Notes: a model not told the origin generated them from the sequence alone. A stretch of 64,000 nt of DNA from Candidatus Eisenbacteria bacterium (GCA_035577985.1 DATJZY010000118.1:1-64000); one strand, 5' to 3'. Positions 27,030 to 36,567 are shown, counted from the first letter of the stretch. Made by a program: numbers and translations.

Positions 27030-28244
27030 CTACGGGCGTTCGAGGATCGTCGTGGCGCCCTGGCCCATGCCTCCGCAGATGGTCGCGAGGCCCCAGCGGC
27101 CGCCGCGGCGCCGGAGCTCGAGCGCGGTCGTACCGACGAGCCGCGCGCCCGACGCGCCGACGGGATGTCCGAGCGCGCACGCACCGCCATTGGGGTTCAC
27201 CCGCTCCGCGTCGGCGACGTCGAAGGCGCGCATCAGGGCGAGCGGCGCGCAGGCGAACGCCTCGTTCACCTCGATGACGCTCATGTCGGCGATGCGGAGG
27301 CCAGAGCGATCGAGAGCGCGCTGCGTCGCGGGGATTGCGGAGTAGATGAGGTCGGTCGGCGCGCAGGCGCCGGTCGCGATCGTGTGGATGCGGGCGAGGG
27401 GGCGCAGCCCGCGCCGCGCGGCGGCTTCGGCCGACATGAGCAGGCAGACGGCGGCGCCGTCGGCCTGGCCGGACGAGGTGGCGGCGGTGATCTTGCCGTC
27501 GTCCTTGTAGACCGGCGCGAGCGCCGCGATCTTCTCGTAGCTGGTGTCGGCGCGCGGTCCCTGGTCGTCCCGGACGGTGATCCGCGTACCCGCCGGATCG
27601 AGACCGTCCACGGGGACGATCTCCTCGCGCAACCGCTCGCGCGCGGCGATCGCGCGCTGGTGGCTGCGTAGCGCCCAGCGATCCATGTCCTCGCGCGAGA
27701 TGCCGAAGCGGTCGGCCAGCCGCTCGGCCCCCTGGCCGCCGTTCAGCTCGATCGGGTTCACCAGGTCGAAGAGCTTCGGGTTCGGGTTCATGGTGGCGAG
27801 CATGTGCCCGCCCTCCTTGATGACCGCGTCCATGTCCATGCCGTCGCGGATGGTCGGGATGCGGAAGTGGGTCATGCTGTCGAGCCCGCCGGCGATGTAG
27901 ACGTCACCGAGACCGCACTGGATCTGCATGGTGGCGATGTGGACCGACATCATCGCTGTCGTGCAGGCGCGCTCCACGCTGAGCCCCACCACGTGCTCGG
28001 GAAACCCGGCGAGGTAGGGGATGGCCGTTCCAGGGTGTGCCTGCTCCCCGAGCATCTCGACCGCACCGAGCACGATCCCGTCGACGTCGCCGGCCGCGAC
28101 GCCCGTGCGGCGCAGGATCTCGCGCAGGACGACGACCGCGAGATCGTCCGAGCGCACCTGCCGCAGCACGCCGCGCCGCGGATCGGCGCGTCCGAACGGC
28201 GTCCGCGCGTAGCCGACCAGGACGGCGTCGCGGAGCGCTGGCAT
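27030..28244 (-). CDS. Acetyl-CoA acyltransferase (degradative-type thiolase)
   Basis: A 404-residue thiolase with the full catalytic set: the acyl cysteine in VERACTTAMMSV, EVNEAFA, NPNGGACALGHPVGASGAR with the histidine, and the proton-relay cysteine in TICGGMGQG. It should cleave 3-ketoacyl-CoA or run the reverse condensation. No enoyl-CoA hydratase or dehydrogenase is beside it. The nitroreductase gene follows closely. Confidence 0.94.
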   Translation of the reverse strand: MPALRDAVLVGYARTPFGRADPRRGVLRQVRSDDLAVVVLREILRRTGVAAGDVDGIVLGAVEMLGEQAHPGTAIPYLAGFPEHVVGLSVERACTTAMMSVHIATMQIQCGLGDVYIAGGLDSMTHFRIPTIRDGMDMDAVIKEGGHMLATMNPNPKLFDLVNPIELNGGQGAERLADRFGISREDMDRWALRSHQRAIAARERLREEIVPVDGLDPAGTRITVRDDQGPRADTSYEKIAALAPVYKDDGKITAATSSGQADGAAVCLLMSAEAAARRGLRPLARIHTIATGACAPTDLIYSAIPATQRALDRSGLRIADMSVIEVNEAFACAPLALMRAFDVADAERVNPNGGACALGHPVGASGARLVGTTALELRRRGGRWGLATICGGMGQGATTILERP

Positions 28245-28270
28245 CCGCGACGCCTATCGTAGCCGCGCGC

Positions 28271-30079
28271 CTACTGGCAAACGCCGTTGAAGCAGACGAG
28301 CTGGACCGGAGTCGGCGGGCTGCAAGGCGTCAGGTTCGGCACCTGGGTGTGCGTGCAATCCGCCGTCTGCGATCCGAGCGGACCCACCGGCGTGCAGGTG
28401 TCCGTCGTGCACGGGTTGGAGTCGTTGCAGAGCTGGGCCCCGCGCGGCACGCAGGTGCCGTTGCTGCACACGTCGAGTGCCGTGCACGGGCTCGTGCCCG
28501 CGCAGGAGATGCCGTTCGTGACCGGCAGGTGCTGGCAACCGATCAGCGGATCGCAGCTGTCGACGGTGCACGGGTCGAGGTCGTCGCACCCGGCGGGCGC
28601 GCCGCCGATGCAATGACCGCGGATGCACACGTCGCCCTCGGTGCAGAGGCTGTTGTCGGAGCACGTGGTGCCGGTCGTGAGGTCGGTGTGGATGCAGCCG
28701 GTCGCCGGATCGCAGGAGTCGGCCGTACAGTCGTTGCCGTCGTTGCACGTCCGGAGCTCGCCCGGCTGGCAGACGCCGCCGAGGCAGGTGTCGGCGCGCG
28801 TGCACTCGTCACCGTCGTCGCAGGTGGAGCCGTCCGTCACGGCGACGTGGACGCAGCCCGTCGCCGGATTGCAGTCGATCGTGCAGGGGTTGTTGTCGCT
28901 GCAGGTGGGCGGGGTGCCGAGCACGCAGTGCCCGCTGTCGCAGGTCTCGACGCCGTTGCACGCATTGCCGTCGTTGCAGTCGGTGTTGGTCGAGCACGAG
29001 CACGTGCACTGGCCGGCCTGGCCGAGCGGGATGCACTCGCCGGGGCACGCCGCGTCGCCGCCCGGCGCCGTCGTGTCGCACACCTCGGTGTTCTGCTTGA
29101 TGCCGTCGCCGCAGCCGCCGGCGAGCTGGACGAGGCTACCCTTCTGGAGCGTGACCTTGGGCCCGATGAGCTGGCCGACCGCGATGGTGCCCTTGCCGAC
29201 GACGATCTTGCCCTTCGCGGAGCGAACGTGCGCCTGCACGAACGCACCCTTGCCGAGCTTCGCTGCGCGGCCGGCGACGCTGATGCGGATGTCACCCGGT
29301 TGCACCGAGCTCAACGGCGTCGGGCCGAGGATGGAATCGCCCGTCAGGCGGAACGCCTCGTCGACGTTGATCACGACCGGGTTGTCGGCGTACAGGCGGC
29401 CGCCGCCGGTCACCTTCAGCGCCGTCACGTCGTAACGCCCGACGCCGGACGCGAAGTTGAGGCCATGCAGCACGAGCGTGCCCTTCGGCTCGACGATGAT
29501 CGTTCCGTAGGCGCCCGGCGCGAGATACTGCGTGTCGCCGAACGTGACGTCGACGTTCGCGCCGCCGCTCGAGCCGGTCGGGAATGCGGGCAGGGTCGGG
29601 AACGAGAGCGGCGGCGTGAACGGAAAGGGTCCGCCGCCGTTCGCGAACGCGCCCGGGAGGACGAGCGCCTCGTTGCAGAACAGGCGGCCCACGTTGCTGC
29701 CCGGCAGCAGACGGCAGCGATCGCCGATCGCTTGGCTCTCTCCGGGGAGCGTGGCGGAGGCCCCGACGTACAGGAATCCGCCCGCGGTCGTGACCGCGAC
29801 GCCGCCGCCGGTCACGTTCGCGTTGGCGCCGACGCGCGCCTGCAGGTCGGCGATGATCGCGAAGTCGCGGTAGTCGTTCGACAGCGTCGCGCACTGACAC
29901 GCCTCGAGGCTCGGCGGATCGATGCAGCGACCGGGGCACGTCGCGTCGCCGTTGGGGGCGCTTTCGTCGCACGCCTCGCCGGCCTGGAGCACGCCGTCGC
30001 CGCACGCAGCGCTGGCCGATTGTACCGCCGCGCCGCCGACACACGTCACCAGCACGAGGAACGACAGGAGCCCCTTCAT
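28271..30079 (-). CDS. Secreted cysteine-rich repeat protein with beta-helix-like core
   Basis: A 602-residue exported protein, signal peptide MKGLLSFLVLVTCVGGAAVQ. A short disulfide motif (CGDGVLQAGEACD) is followed by an all-beta domain (about 45-255, VTTAGGFLYVGASATL and YLAPGAYGTIIVEPKGTL), a second disulfide motif (CGDGIKQNTEVCD), and about eight CNDGNxCxxDxC units to the C-terminus CFNGVCQ. Unlike three paralogues it lacks the helical Cys-Arg domain. A sigma-54 promoter lies immediately upstream (30094-30109) and no ribosome site is evident before the ATG. Divergent from the 30556 gene. Confidence 0.86.
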   Translation of the reverse strand: MKGLLSFLVLVTCVGGAAVQSASAACGDGVLQAGEACDESAPNGDATCPGRCIDPPSLEACQCATLSNDYRDFAIIADLQARVGANANVTGGGVAVTTAGGFLYVGASATLPGESQAIGDRCRLLPGSNVGRLFCNEALVLPGAFANGGGPFPFTPPLSFPTLPAFPTGSSGGANVDVTFGDTQYLAPGAYGTIIVEPKGTLVLHGLNFASGVGRYDVTALKVTGGGRLYADNPVVINVDEAFRLTGDSILGPTPLSSVQPGDIRISVAGRAAKLGKGAFVQAHVRSAKGKIVVGKGTIAVGQLIGPKVTLQKGSLVQLAGGCGDGIKQNTEVCDTTAPGGDAACPGECIPLGQAGQCTCSCSTNTDCNDGNACNGVETCDSGHCVLGTPPTCSDNNPCTIDCNPATGCVHVAVTDGSTCDDGDECTRADTCLGGVCQPGELRTCNDGNDCTADSCDPATGCIHTDLTTGTTCSDNSLCTEGDVCIRGHCIGGAPAGCDDLDPCTVDSCDPLIGCQHLPVTNGISCAGTSPCTALDVCSNGTCVPRGAQLCNDSNPCTTDTCTPVGPLGSQTADCTHTQVPNLTPCSPPTPVQLVCFNGVCQ

Positions 30080-30093
30080 CGCGGCCCGACAGG

Positions 30094-30109
30094 GGCAAGA
30101 CACGTGCCA
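30094..30109 (-). promoter_or_regulatory. Sigma-54 promoter of the 28271-30079 gene
   Basis: Read on the minus strand: TGGCAC-GTGTC-TTGCC, with GG-N10-GC spacing. The -12 C is at 30095, so +1 is expected near 30083, about four bases before the ATG at 30079. Confidence 0.8.
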
Positions 30110-30524
30110 TGCCGAGGGTCGGGAATCGCTGCTGTCCCCCCGAGTTCTGAATGTTTTTTCGCGGTCGGTGGCCCGGCGCGTGGCGCGCTGTCGCATGGTC
30201 GCGCGCGTTCGCACGATCCGCTCTGACTTCTGGTCCCTTCGAACGGGCCGTCGAGCCCACCGGACGGCGATCGCGACGCGGGCTACTCGTGCGGTCGCGG
30301 CGACGTGCGGCCATGCAAGCAAGTCGCCCGCTCGGACGTGCAATCGCGCAGCCGGACACCGCGTCGTCGCGCGACCGAGTGCTCTTGCAGAGCCGCACTC
30401 GTGCTGCGCTGCTGTAAGATTCCACCCTTTGGTCTTACGCGAACGCCCCCTCGTCGTAGTACCCGAACGGGGCAAAAGCCGCGGGTTGTTCGCGAGTTGG
30501 ATATCAAAAGCTGCGAGCCGGCCG
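30110..30524. other. Divergent intergenic region between two cysteine-rich protein genes
   Basis: About 415 bp with no believable gene. It should carry the activator sites for the two outward-facing sigma-54 promoters. One candidate is the inverted repeat GTAAGA (30414-30419) with TCTTAC (30433-30438), about 110 bp upstream of the 30525 site, a usual distance for an enhancer. I found no second copy of this motif near the other sigma-54 sites. Confidence 0.5.
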
Positions 30525-30540
30525 TGGCATATTTCGTGCT
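30525..30540 (+). promoter_or_regulatory. Weaker sigma-54 promoter of the 30556 gene
   Basis: TGGCAT-ATTTC-GTGCT keeps GG-N10-GC but departs from consensus at two positions (T for C in the -24 box, G for T in the -12 box). The expected +1 near 30551 lies about five bases before ATG 30556. Confidence 0.5.
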
Positions 30541-30555
30541 GCCCAATGCCGCGCG

Positions 30556-33500
30556 ATGCGCGCTCGTACGCGGAAGACTGTGCTGAGATCGATCCTGGTC
30601 CTCTCGAGCGTCCTGTGGGCTAGCCAAGCCCTCGCGCTGCACGAGGAGTCGCCGCCTGCGACGCGCCTCACGAGCGCCGACAACCACGCCATTCCGCAGG
30701 GCCGGTCGTGGGGCAACTGGCTGATGTTCTCCTCGACCCAGGACCTCGCACAGATCGGGACCGCCCGCGTCCCCGGGCGCCAGCTGTTCGCGTTCAACAT
30801 GGGCTACTTCGACTGCTACAACGGGACGACCAAGGTCTGTCCGCCGGGCCAGAGCCAGAACTGCCAGACCACGCCCTGTCCCCCGGCCGGGACCCCGTTC
30901 CTGCGGCAGGTGACCAACGGCCCCGGCGACCCCGACAATCCGGCGTTGGGGCTCGCGCCCGACGTCGACATCTGCGTCGGCGGACCGAACGCCGACGCTC
31001 TGTGCACGCAGGACTCGCAGTGTCCGCTCGGTGAGTGCTCGCGCAACAAGCCGTGGCTGCTGCACCACAAGCAGTGGTTCGCGTTCGATGCGCTCGGCGT
31101 GTTCAACGGCAACACCGGCGCCGCGGCGACCCACCGCCAGGTCTTCCTGAAGAACCTCGGCACCGGCGAGATCCGCCAGGTGACCGCCTCGACCGGCGGC
31201 GACAGCACGCTCCCGAGCGTGAACGAGCGCGGTGGCATCATCTCGTTCCAGTCGACCGCGGCCCTCGACGGATTCGCGAATCCCGCCGGCGTGTCGCAAG
31301 TGTACCTCTTCCAGCGCGACACGGGCGTCCTGCGGCGCGTGAGCATCGGACGCCCGCCGGTGAACGCCGTGGGCCTCGGGCCCAGCACGAACGCGACCGC
31401 GACGCTCGACGGCTCCGGGGTCGTGTTCGAGTCGACGGCGGACCTGCTGGGCGACGGGCACGACACCGGGATCTCGCAGATCTTCCTCGCGCGCTTCGAC
31501 AAGCGGCTGCACTTGATCACCGATCTCTTCCAGGCGACCCACGGCAACGGCGACAGCCGCAACCCGTTCCACGGCGACTCGCCGGGCAACATCGCGCAGA
31601 AGGTGATCGTCTTCGACTCGGTCGCCACGGATCTGCCGGGCACCGCGCTCTCGCCCGGCAGGCAGATCTACGAGGTGACGCTGGACAGCGCGACGGGTGA
31701 GCCGAGTCCCAACATCTCGCAGATCACGTCGCAGGCGATCTTCGGCGACTGCCAGGCGCCGCGGCTCGATCCGACCGGCAACCGGTTGGGCTTCATCTGC
31801 ACCGGCGATCCGCTGCTGAACACCACGACCGGGAACCGGATGTTCATCCTCGATCGCCCCTCGACGACGCTCTACCAGCTCACCGGCGCGGGCGACGTGC
31901 AGCCGCCGTTCAGCCAAAACCTCGGGCAGTGGTTCGCCGCCATCTCGACGACGAGCGACCTCACCGGGAACGGGGTGTGCGGCTATCAGATCTACGTCAT
32001 CGATTACACGGCCGGTAAATGGGCGGCGGCGACCGCCATCGGCCAGCTACCGCCCGACGTCCTGGGTCAGGGGCTCAACTCGGTGATCGGTCTTCGCACC
32101 TTCGAGTTCCTGCCGGGCGACGCCACCGCCACCAGCACGGGGAGCCAGGTCGCCGTCGCGACCACCGACGGTGTCGTCACCGCCGGAATCGTGCCGACCC
32201 CGACGCAGCCGGGCCGCATCGGTCTCAACATCGGAGCCCCCGACGAGTTCACGGGCGAAGCGAACATCACCGTCGATGCGAACCGCTTCAAGTTCCCGCC
32301 GACGGTCGTCCCGGGGATCGGCGCGCTCTGCATCGAGGCGTCGGCGCCGGGCCAGGGCACCATCGACTGCAACGGCGGCAAGACCGGCGGCGACGTCGAC
32401 GTCTCCCAGGACCACAACACCGACGACGCCGACTTCTACTGTCAGAACGGCTGCCGCGAGAACGCACCTTGTCCGGGCCTGCTCGGCGGCCCGCACCTGA
32501 GCGACTGCCCGCGCTGCAGCGCCGCCGGCGCCTGCACGGGCGGTGCCCTGGACGGCCAGGTGTGCGACCCGGACAGCGAGTGCCCCAGCAACGGTATCTG
32601 CAACGACGGGACGTGCCCCATCGTCTGCACCTCGGGTGCGTGCACGGGTGGTGAGTCGTGCACCGATCCGGATCTCGTCTGCCAGACCGGTCTCGTCTGC
32701 CACCAGGACAAGGAGCCGACGTGCAACGGGCGTCCGGTCAGCACGCAGCTCGGCGTCTACGCGACCGGCGGCACGCGCGTGACGATCCCGGTCCGCGTCA
32801 CCGTCTCGCTCGATCCCGGACCCGACGACATCTACTGCACGGGTGACCCCGGAGAGCAGTTCTCGAACCTGCACGATCTCGAGGGCGTGCTGCGCCTCAC
32901 GACGGGGGCGGCGACCAGCACCCTCGCCGACGCGGACAACACGCTCGGGACGAACCTCACCGCGACCGAGGCGGGCGGGATCATCGACTGCGCGCTCGCG
33001 CGCACGGGGGACCTCACGGGCGCGCGCTTCGTCGCGACCCTGACGCTCCTCGACGCCAACGTGCTGCCGGGCGTTCGGGACATGCTGGTGAGCCTGCGCC
33101 TCAACGCCCGTCCGGGCGTGCTGAGCTCGTGCAGCCCCACCTGCAACGTCGCGGGCGACTGCGACGACAACAACATCTGCAACGGCACCGAGACGTGCAC
33201 CAACGGCCATTGCGCCGGGGGGACGCCGACGGTGTGCTCCGACAACGACGCGTGCAACGGCGTCGAGACCTGCGACCCGGTGGCCGGCTGCCAACCCGCC
33301 ACGCCGCCCGACTGCGACGACAACAACGTGTGCACGACCGACAGCTGCGATCCGGCCCTCGGATGCCAGCACGTGGCCGTGGCCGGGACGTGCGACGACT
33401 TCGACCTCTGTACGACCGGCGACACGTGCGCGGCCGGTGCGTGCGTCGGGACGCCGACCGTGTGCACCGACAACGATGCGTGCAACGGACTCGAGACGTG

Positions 33501-35097
33501 CAACCTCGCCACTGGGGCGTGCGATCCGGGGGTGCCGCTCGTCTGCGACGACAACAACGTTTGTACGACCGACACCTGCGATCCGACGCTCGGCTGCGTC
33601 CATACGAACAACACCGACCCGTGTGACGACAACAACCTGTGCACCGACACCGACACCTGCGCCGGCGGGGTGTGTGCCGGAACGCTCACCGCGGCCGCGG
33701 TCGCCTGCAACGCGGGCAACGGAACCGTGTGCGACGGCCTCGAGATGTGCAATCCGGCGACGGGCGCCTGCGATCCGGGCGTGCCGCTCGCCTGCGACGA
33801 CAACAACGTCTGCACCGACGATTCCTGCGATCCCGTCCTCGGATGCCAGCACGTGAACAACACCGGGACCTGCGACGACGGAACCGCCTGCACGACGGGT
33901 GACACCTGCACGGCCGGGGCCTGCGTCGGCGTGCCCGTCATCTGCGACAACGGCACGGTCTGCGACGGTCTCGAGACCTGCGACGCCGTGCTCGGTTGCC
34001 AGGCGGGGACGCCCCCCGACTGCGACGACCTCAACCCGTGCACCGACGACTCGTGCGACCCGATCCTCGGCTGCCAGCACGTCAACAACACGAACCCCTG
34101 CACGGACGGCACCGAGTGCACCGTGGGCGACGTGTGCACGGGCGGGCTCTGCCTCGGCGTGCCGCTCGTCTGCGACGACGGCGACGCCTGCAACGGCGCG
34201 GAGACGTGCGACGCCTTCCTCGGCTGCCAGCCCGGTACGCCGCCGGCGTGCGACGACAACAACAGCTGCACCGACGACACGTGCGTGTCGCCGGGCGGCT
34301 GCGTGTTCACGAACGACGATACGAACGGGTGCACCGACAACGACCTGTGCACCTCCGCCGACGCGTGCGTCGGCGGCGCGTGCGTCGGCTCGCCGGTCGT
34401 CTGCAGCAACAACGACGCCTGCGACGGCGTCGAGACGTGCAACGCGACGACGGGCCTCTGCGATCCGGGGACGCCGCTCACCTGCGACGACAACAACGCG
34501 TGCACTGACGACAGTTGCGATCCGGGCACCGGATGCGTGAACGCTCCGAACTCGAACCCATGCGACGACGGCTCGGCCTGCACGACCGGCGACACCTGCG
34601 CCGCGAGCGCCTGTGTCGGCACGCCCGTGCCGTGCGACGACAACAACGCGTGCAACGGCGTCGAGACGTGCGATCCGGCGCTCGGCTGCCAGATCGGCAC
34701 GACGCTCGTCTGCAACGACGACGACGAGTGCACGGTGGACTCGTGCGATCCGGACGTCGGGTGCGTGAACGCGCCCTTCCCGAACGTCGCCGTGTGCCGC
34801 ATGATCGCGCTGATCGATTTCCTGAACGCGACCGACGGCGATCTGCTCGGCGGCGCCTCGGCGAAGCGGCGCCTGCTGCGGCGCGCGAACGGCGCCCTGC
34901 GGGCGACCCAGCACTTCTACACCGGCAACCCGCGCCTCGCGCGCAACAATCAGCGGCGAGCGGAGCGGCGACTCAGTAGCTTCGTCCACATCGTCCAGAC
35001 CGGTCTGATTCGCGGGACCATCGACACACCCACGGGGGATCACATCCTCGATCTCGCGACGCAGGCGGCCCTCGACCTGGCGAACGCGCTGCCATGA
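30556..35097 (+). CDS. Giant secreted beta-propeller / cysteine-array protein with Cys-Arg C-terminal domain
   Basis: A 1513-residue protein. The signal peptide ends ASQALA. Residues about 55-560 resemble TolB/WD40-like propeller blades (DSTLPSVNERGGIISFQST, QAPRLDPTGNRLGFIC). A cysteine-rich stretch and a beta-sandwich-like region follow. From about residue 855 to 1410 runs a regular array of three alternating cysteine modules: CNGVETCDPxxGC, CTTDSCDPxLGCQH and CTTGDTCxxGxCVG, repeated some six to eight times. The last 100 residues (CRMIALIDFL onward) are helical and match the ends of the 12120 and 14884 proteins. GTG 30580 is an alternative start with GGAAG upstream. The next gene overlaps by ATGA. 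Confidence 0.86.
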   Translation: MRARTRKTVLRSILVLSSVLWASQALALHEESPPATRLTSADNHAIPQGRSWGNWLMFSSTQDLAQIGTARVPGRQLFAFNMGYFDCYNGTTKVCPPGQSQNCQTTPCPPAGTPFLRQVTNGPGDPDNPALGLAPDVDICVGGPNADALCTQDSQCPLGECSRNKPWLLHHKQWFAFDALGVFNGNTGAAATHRQVFLKNLGTGEIRQVTASTGGDSTLPSVNERGGIISFQSTAALDGFANPAGVSQVYLFQRDTGVLRRVSIGRPPVNAVGLGPSTNATATLDGSGVVFESTADLLGDGHDTGISQIFLARFDKRLHLITDLFQATHGNGDSRNPFHGDSPGNIAQKVIVFDSVATDLPGTALSPGRQIYEVTLDSATGEPSPNISQITSQAIFGDCQAPRLDPTGNRLGFICTGDPLLNTTTGNRMFILDRPSTTLYQLTGAGDVQPPFSQNLGQWFAAISTTSDLTGNGVCGYQIYVIDYTAGKWAAATAIGQLPPDVLGQGLNSVIGLRTFEFLPGDATATSTGSQVAVATTDGVVTAGIVPTPTQPGRIGLNIGAPDEFTGEANITVDANRFKFPPTVVPGIGALCIEASAPGQGTIDCNGGKTGGDVDVSQDHNTDDADFYCQNGCRENAPCPGLLGGPHLSDCPRCSAAGACTGGALDGQVCDPDSECPSNGICNDGTCPIVCTSGACTGGESCTDPDLVCQTGLVCHQDKEPTCNGRPVSTQLGVYATGGTRVTIPVRVTVSLDPGPDDIYCTGDPGEQFSNLHDLEGVLRLTTGAATSTLADADNTLGTNLTATEAGGIIDCALARTGDLTGARFVATLTLLDANVLPGVRDMLVSLRLNARPGVLSSCSPTCNVAGDCDDNNICNGTETCTNGHCAGGTPTVCSDNDACNGVETCDPVAGCQPATPPDCDDNNVCTTDSCDPALGCQHVAVAGTCDDFDLCTTGDTCAAGACVGTPTVCTDNDACNGLETCNLATGACDPGVPLVCDDNNVCTTDTCDPTLGCVHTNNTDPCDDNNLCTDTDTCAGGVCAGTLTAAAVACNAGNGTVCDGLEMCNPATGACDPGVPLACDDNNVCTDDSCDPVLGCQHVNNTGTCDDGTACTTGDTCTAGACVGVPVICDNGTVCDGLETCDAVLGCQAGTPPDCDDLNPCTDDSCDPILGCQHVNNTNPCTDGTECTVGDVCTGGLCLGVPLVCDDGDACNGAETCDAFLGCQPGTPPACDDNNSCTDDTCVSPGGCVFTNDDTNGCTDNDLCTSADACVGGACVGSPVVCSNNDACDGVETCNATTGLCDPGTPLTCDDNNACTDDSCDPGTGCVNAPNSNPCDDGSACTTGDTCAASACVGTPVPCDDNNACNGVETCDPALGCQIGTTLVCNDDDECTVDSCDPDVGCVNAPFPNVAVCRMIALIDFLNATDGDLLGGASAKRRLLRRANGALRATQHFYTGNPRLARNNQRRAERRLSSFVHIVQTGLIRGTIDTPTGDHILDLATQAALDLANALP

Positions 35098-36560
35098 CGA
35101 TCACATCTCGCAGGGGGACGGGCCGCATGATGCTCCATCGATCACTGGCTGTCGTGGCGCTCGGCACGCTGCTGCTGGCCGCCCCGGCGCGGGGGGGCAA
35201 CGTCCACTACGTCGACGACGATGGCATGGACGGGTTCAACTGCGCGGGAGCGCCATTCCGGACGATCAACGATGCGCTCGCGATCTCCGCGAACGGCGAC
35301 GAGATCCGCGTCTGCCCGGGCGTATATCCGGAGCAGCTCGTGCTCAACCAGGACATCCGTCTGACCGGCGAGGCGTTCGGCAGCCGGCGCGCCGTCATTC
35401 GGCCCACGGCGCTGCCCGCGACGCTGCCGAGCCTCGAAGGCGGCAACCCGATCGCGGCAGCCATCCTCATCGACGGGTCGCTCGTCCGCATCACCGACAT
35501 CGACATCGACCTCACCGACAACACCATGACGGCGTGCTCGCCGATGCTCGCCGGCGTGTACTTCCGCAACGCGAGCGGCTCCGCGATGCGGACGCAGATC
35601 CTGAACGCGTGGGTCCCCGGACGGCCCGATTGCGACAGCGGCATCGGCATCTTCGTCGAGAGCGGCGTGACGGACTACGTGCTCGGCCATCCGATCTTCG
35701 GGCGTGCGCGCGTCGTCGTCATCGACGCCGCGTTCGACAACTATCAGAAGGCCGGCCTGGTCGCGCACGGTCCGCGGACGGTGTTGAAGGTGCGCGGCGG
35801 TCACGCGACGGCGGGCGCGCCGGTCGACGGGGCCGCGGTACCGAACGGCTACCAGGTCGGGCTCGGCGCGCGCGGCAAGCTCGTCGACGCGATGTCGACC
35901 GGACACACCACGACGACGGCCGGCAAGCTCGGTGCGGGCATCCTCGCGTGGGATTCGGGCAAGTTCACGTTCCGGCGCGATACGGTCTCGGCGAACCAGG
36001 TGGGTATCTTCGTCGCCGGCAACGACGCGCGCGTGAAGCGCTCGATCCTCCACGATCAGACGTCGGACGGCATCGTGCTGCTCGGCGACTCGAACCTCGT
36101 GTCGGCGACCGAGATCGACGGGACGAGCGTCTCGGGATGTTTCGTCAACGGCGACCGCAATCTCCTGCGCGGCAGCTTCATCACGCATTCGCCGATCGGC
36201 ATCTGGATCATCAACGGCATCGGGAACCTGTTCTTCGGCACGAACTTCGGCGACGTCCCGCTGGAGAGCCGCGGCGTCTACGGCGGCGTGCGGCCGCTGA
36301 CGGAGCAGAACGCGGCCCCGCTGCTCACGAGCTGCAGCGCGACGAGCCTCACCTGCGACGACGGGGACCCGTGCAGCACCGACCTGTGCAACCTGATGAC
36401 GGGCACGTGCAGCCACGGAGTGACCGTGTGCGACGACGCGATCGAGTGCACGACCGACGTCTGCGATCCGGTCGCAGGCTGCGTGTTCACGCCGGTTCCC
36501 GACGGCACCCCGTGCACGACCGGTACGGCGAACGTCTGCACCGGCGGCGTGTGCACCTGA
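35094..36560 (+). CDS. Secreted right-handed beta-helix protein with cysteine tail
   Basis: A 488-residue protein translationally coupled to the preceding giant gene (ATGA). The signal peptide is MMLHRSLAVVALGTLLLAAP, so the in-frame ATG near residue 12 may be the true start. NVHYVDDDGMDGFNC and APFRTINDALAISANGDEIR match the opening of parallel beta-helix (pectate-lyase-like, DUF1565) proteins, followed by repeated NQVGIFVAGNDARVKRS-type coils. The last 75 residues carry CDDGDPCSTDLCN units as in the neighbours. No catalytic residues can be assigned. A strong hairpin follows the stop. Confidence 0.85.
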   Translation: MTITSRRGTGRMMLHRSLAVVALGTLLLAAPARGGNVHYVDDDGMDGFNCAGAPFRTINDALAISANGDEIRVCPGVYPEQLVLNQDIRLTGEAFGSRRAVIRPTALPATLPSLEGGNPIAAAILIDGSLVRITDIDIDLTDNTMTACSPMLAGVYFRNASGSAMRTQILNAWVPGRPDCDSGIGIFVESGVTDYVLGHPIFGRARVVVIDAAFDNYQKAGLVAHGPRTVLKVRGGHATAGAPVDGAAVPNGYQVGLGARGKLVDAMSTGHTTTTAGKLGAGILAWDSGKFTFRRDTVSANQVGIFVAGNDARVKRSILHDQTSDGIVLLGDSNLVSATEIDGTSVSGCFVNGDRNLLRGSFITHSPIGIWIINGIGNLFFGTNFGDVPLESRGVYGGVRPLTEQNAAPLLTSCSATSLTCDDGDPCSTDLCNLMTGTCSHGVTVCDDAIECTTDVCDPVAGCVFTPVPDGTPCTTGTANVCTGGVCT

Positions 36561-36567
36561 GATAGCT

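Noticed and set aside
33120-34790. CRISPR-like repeated DNA in the 30556 gene
   Set aside because: The repeats are in-frame coding units of a cysteine array, vary throughout and have no constant repeat with unique spacers. No cas genes are present.
30556-36560. PEP-CTERM or other exosortase sorting signals on the secreted proteins
   Set aside because: None of the six large secreted proteins ends in a PEP motif, hydrophobic helix and basic tail, and no exosortase gene is in the window.
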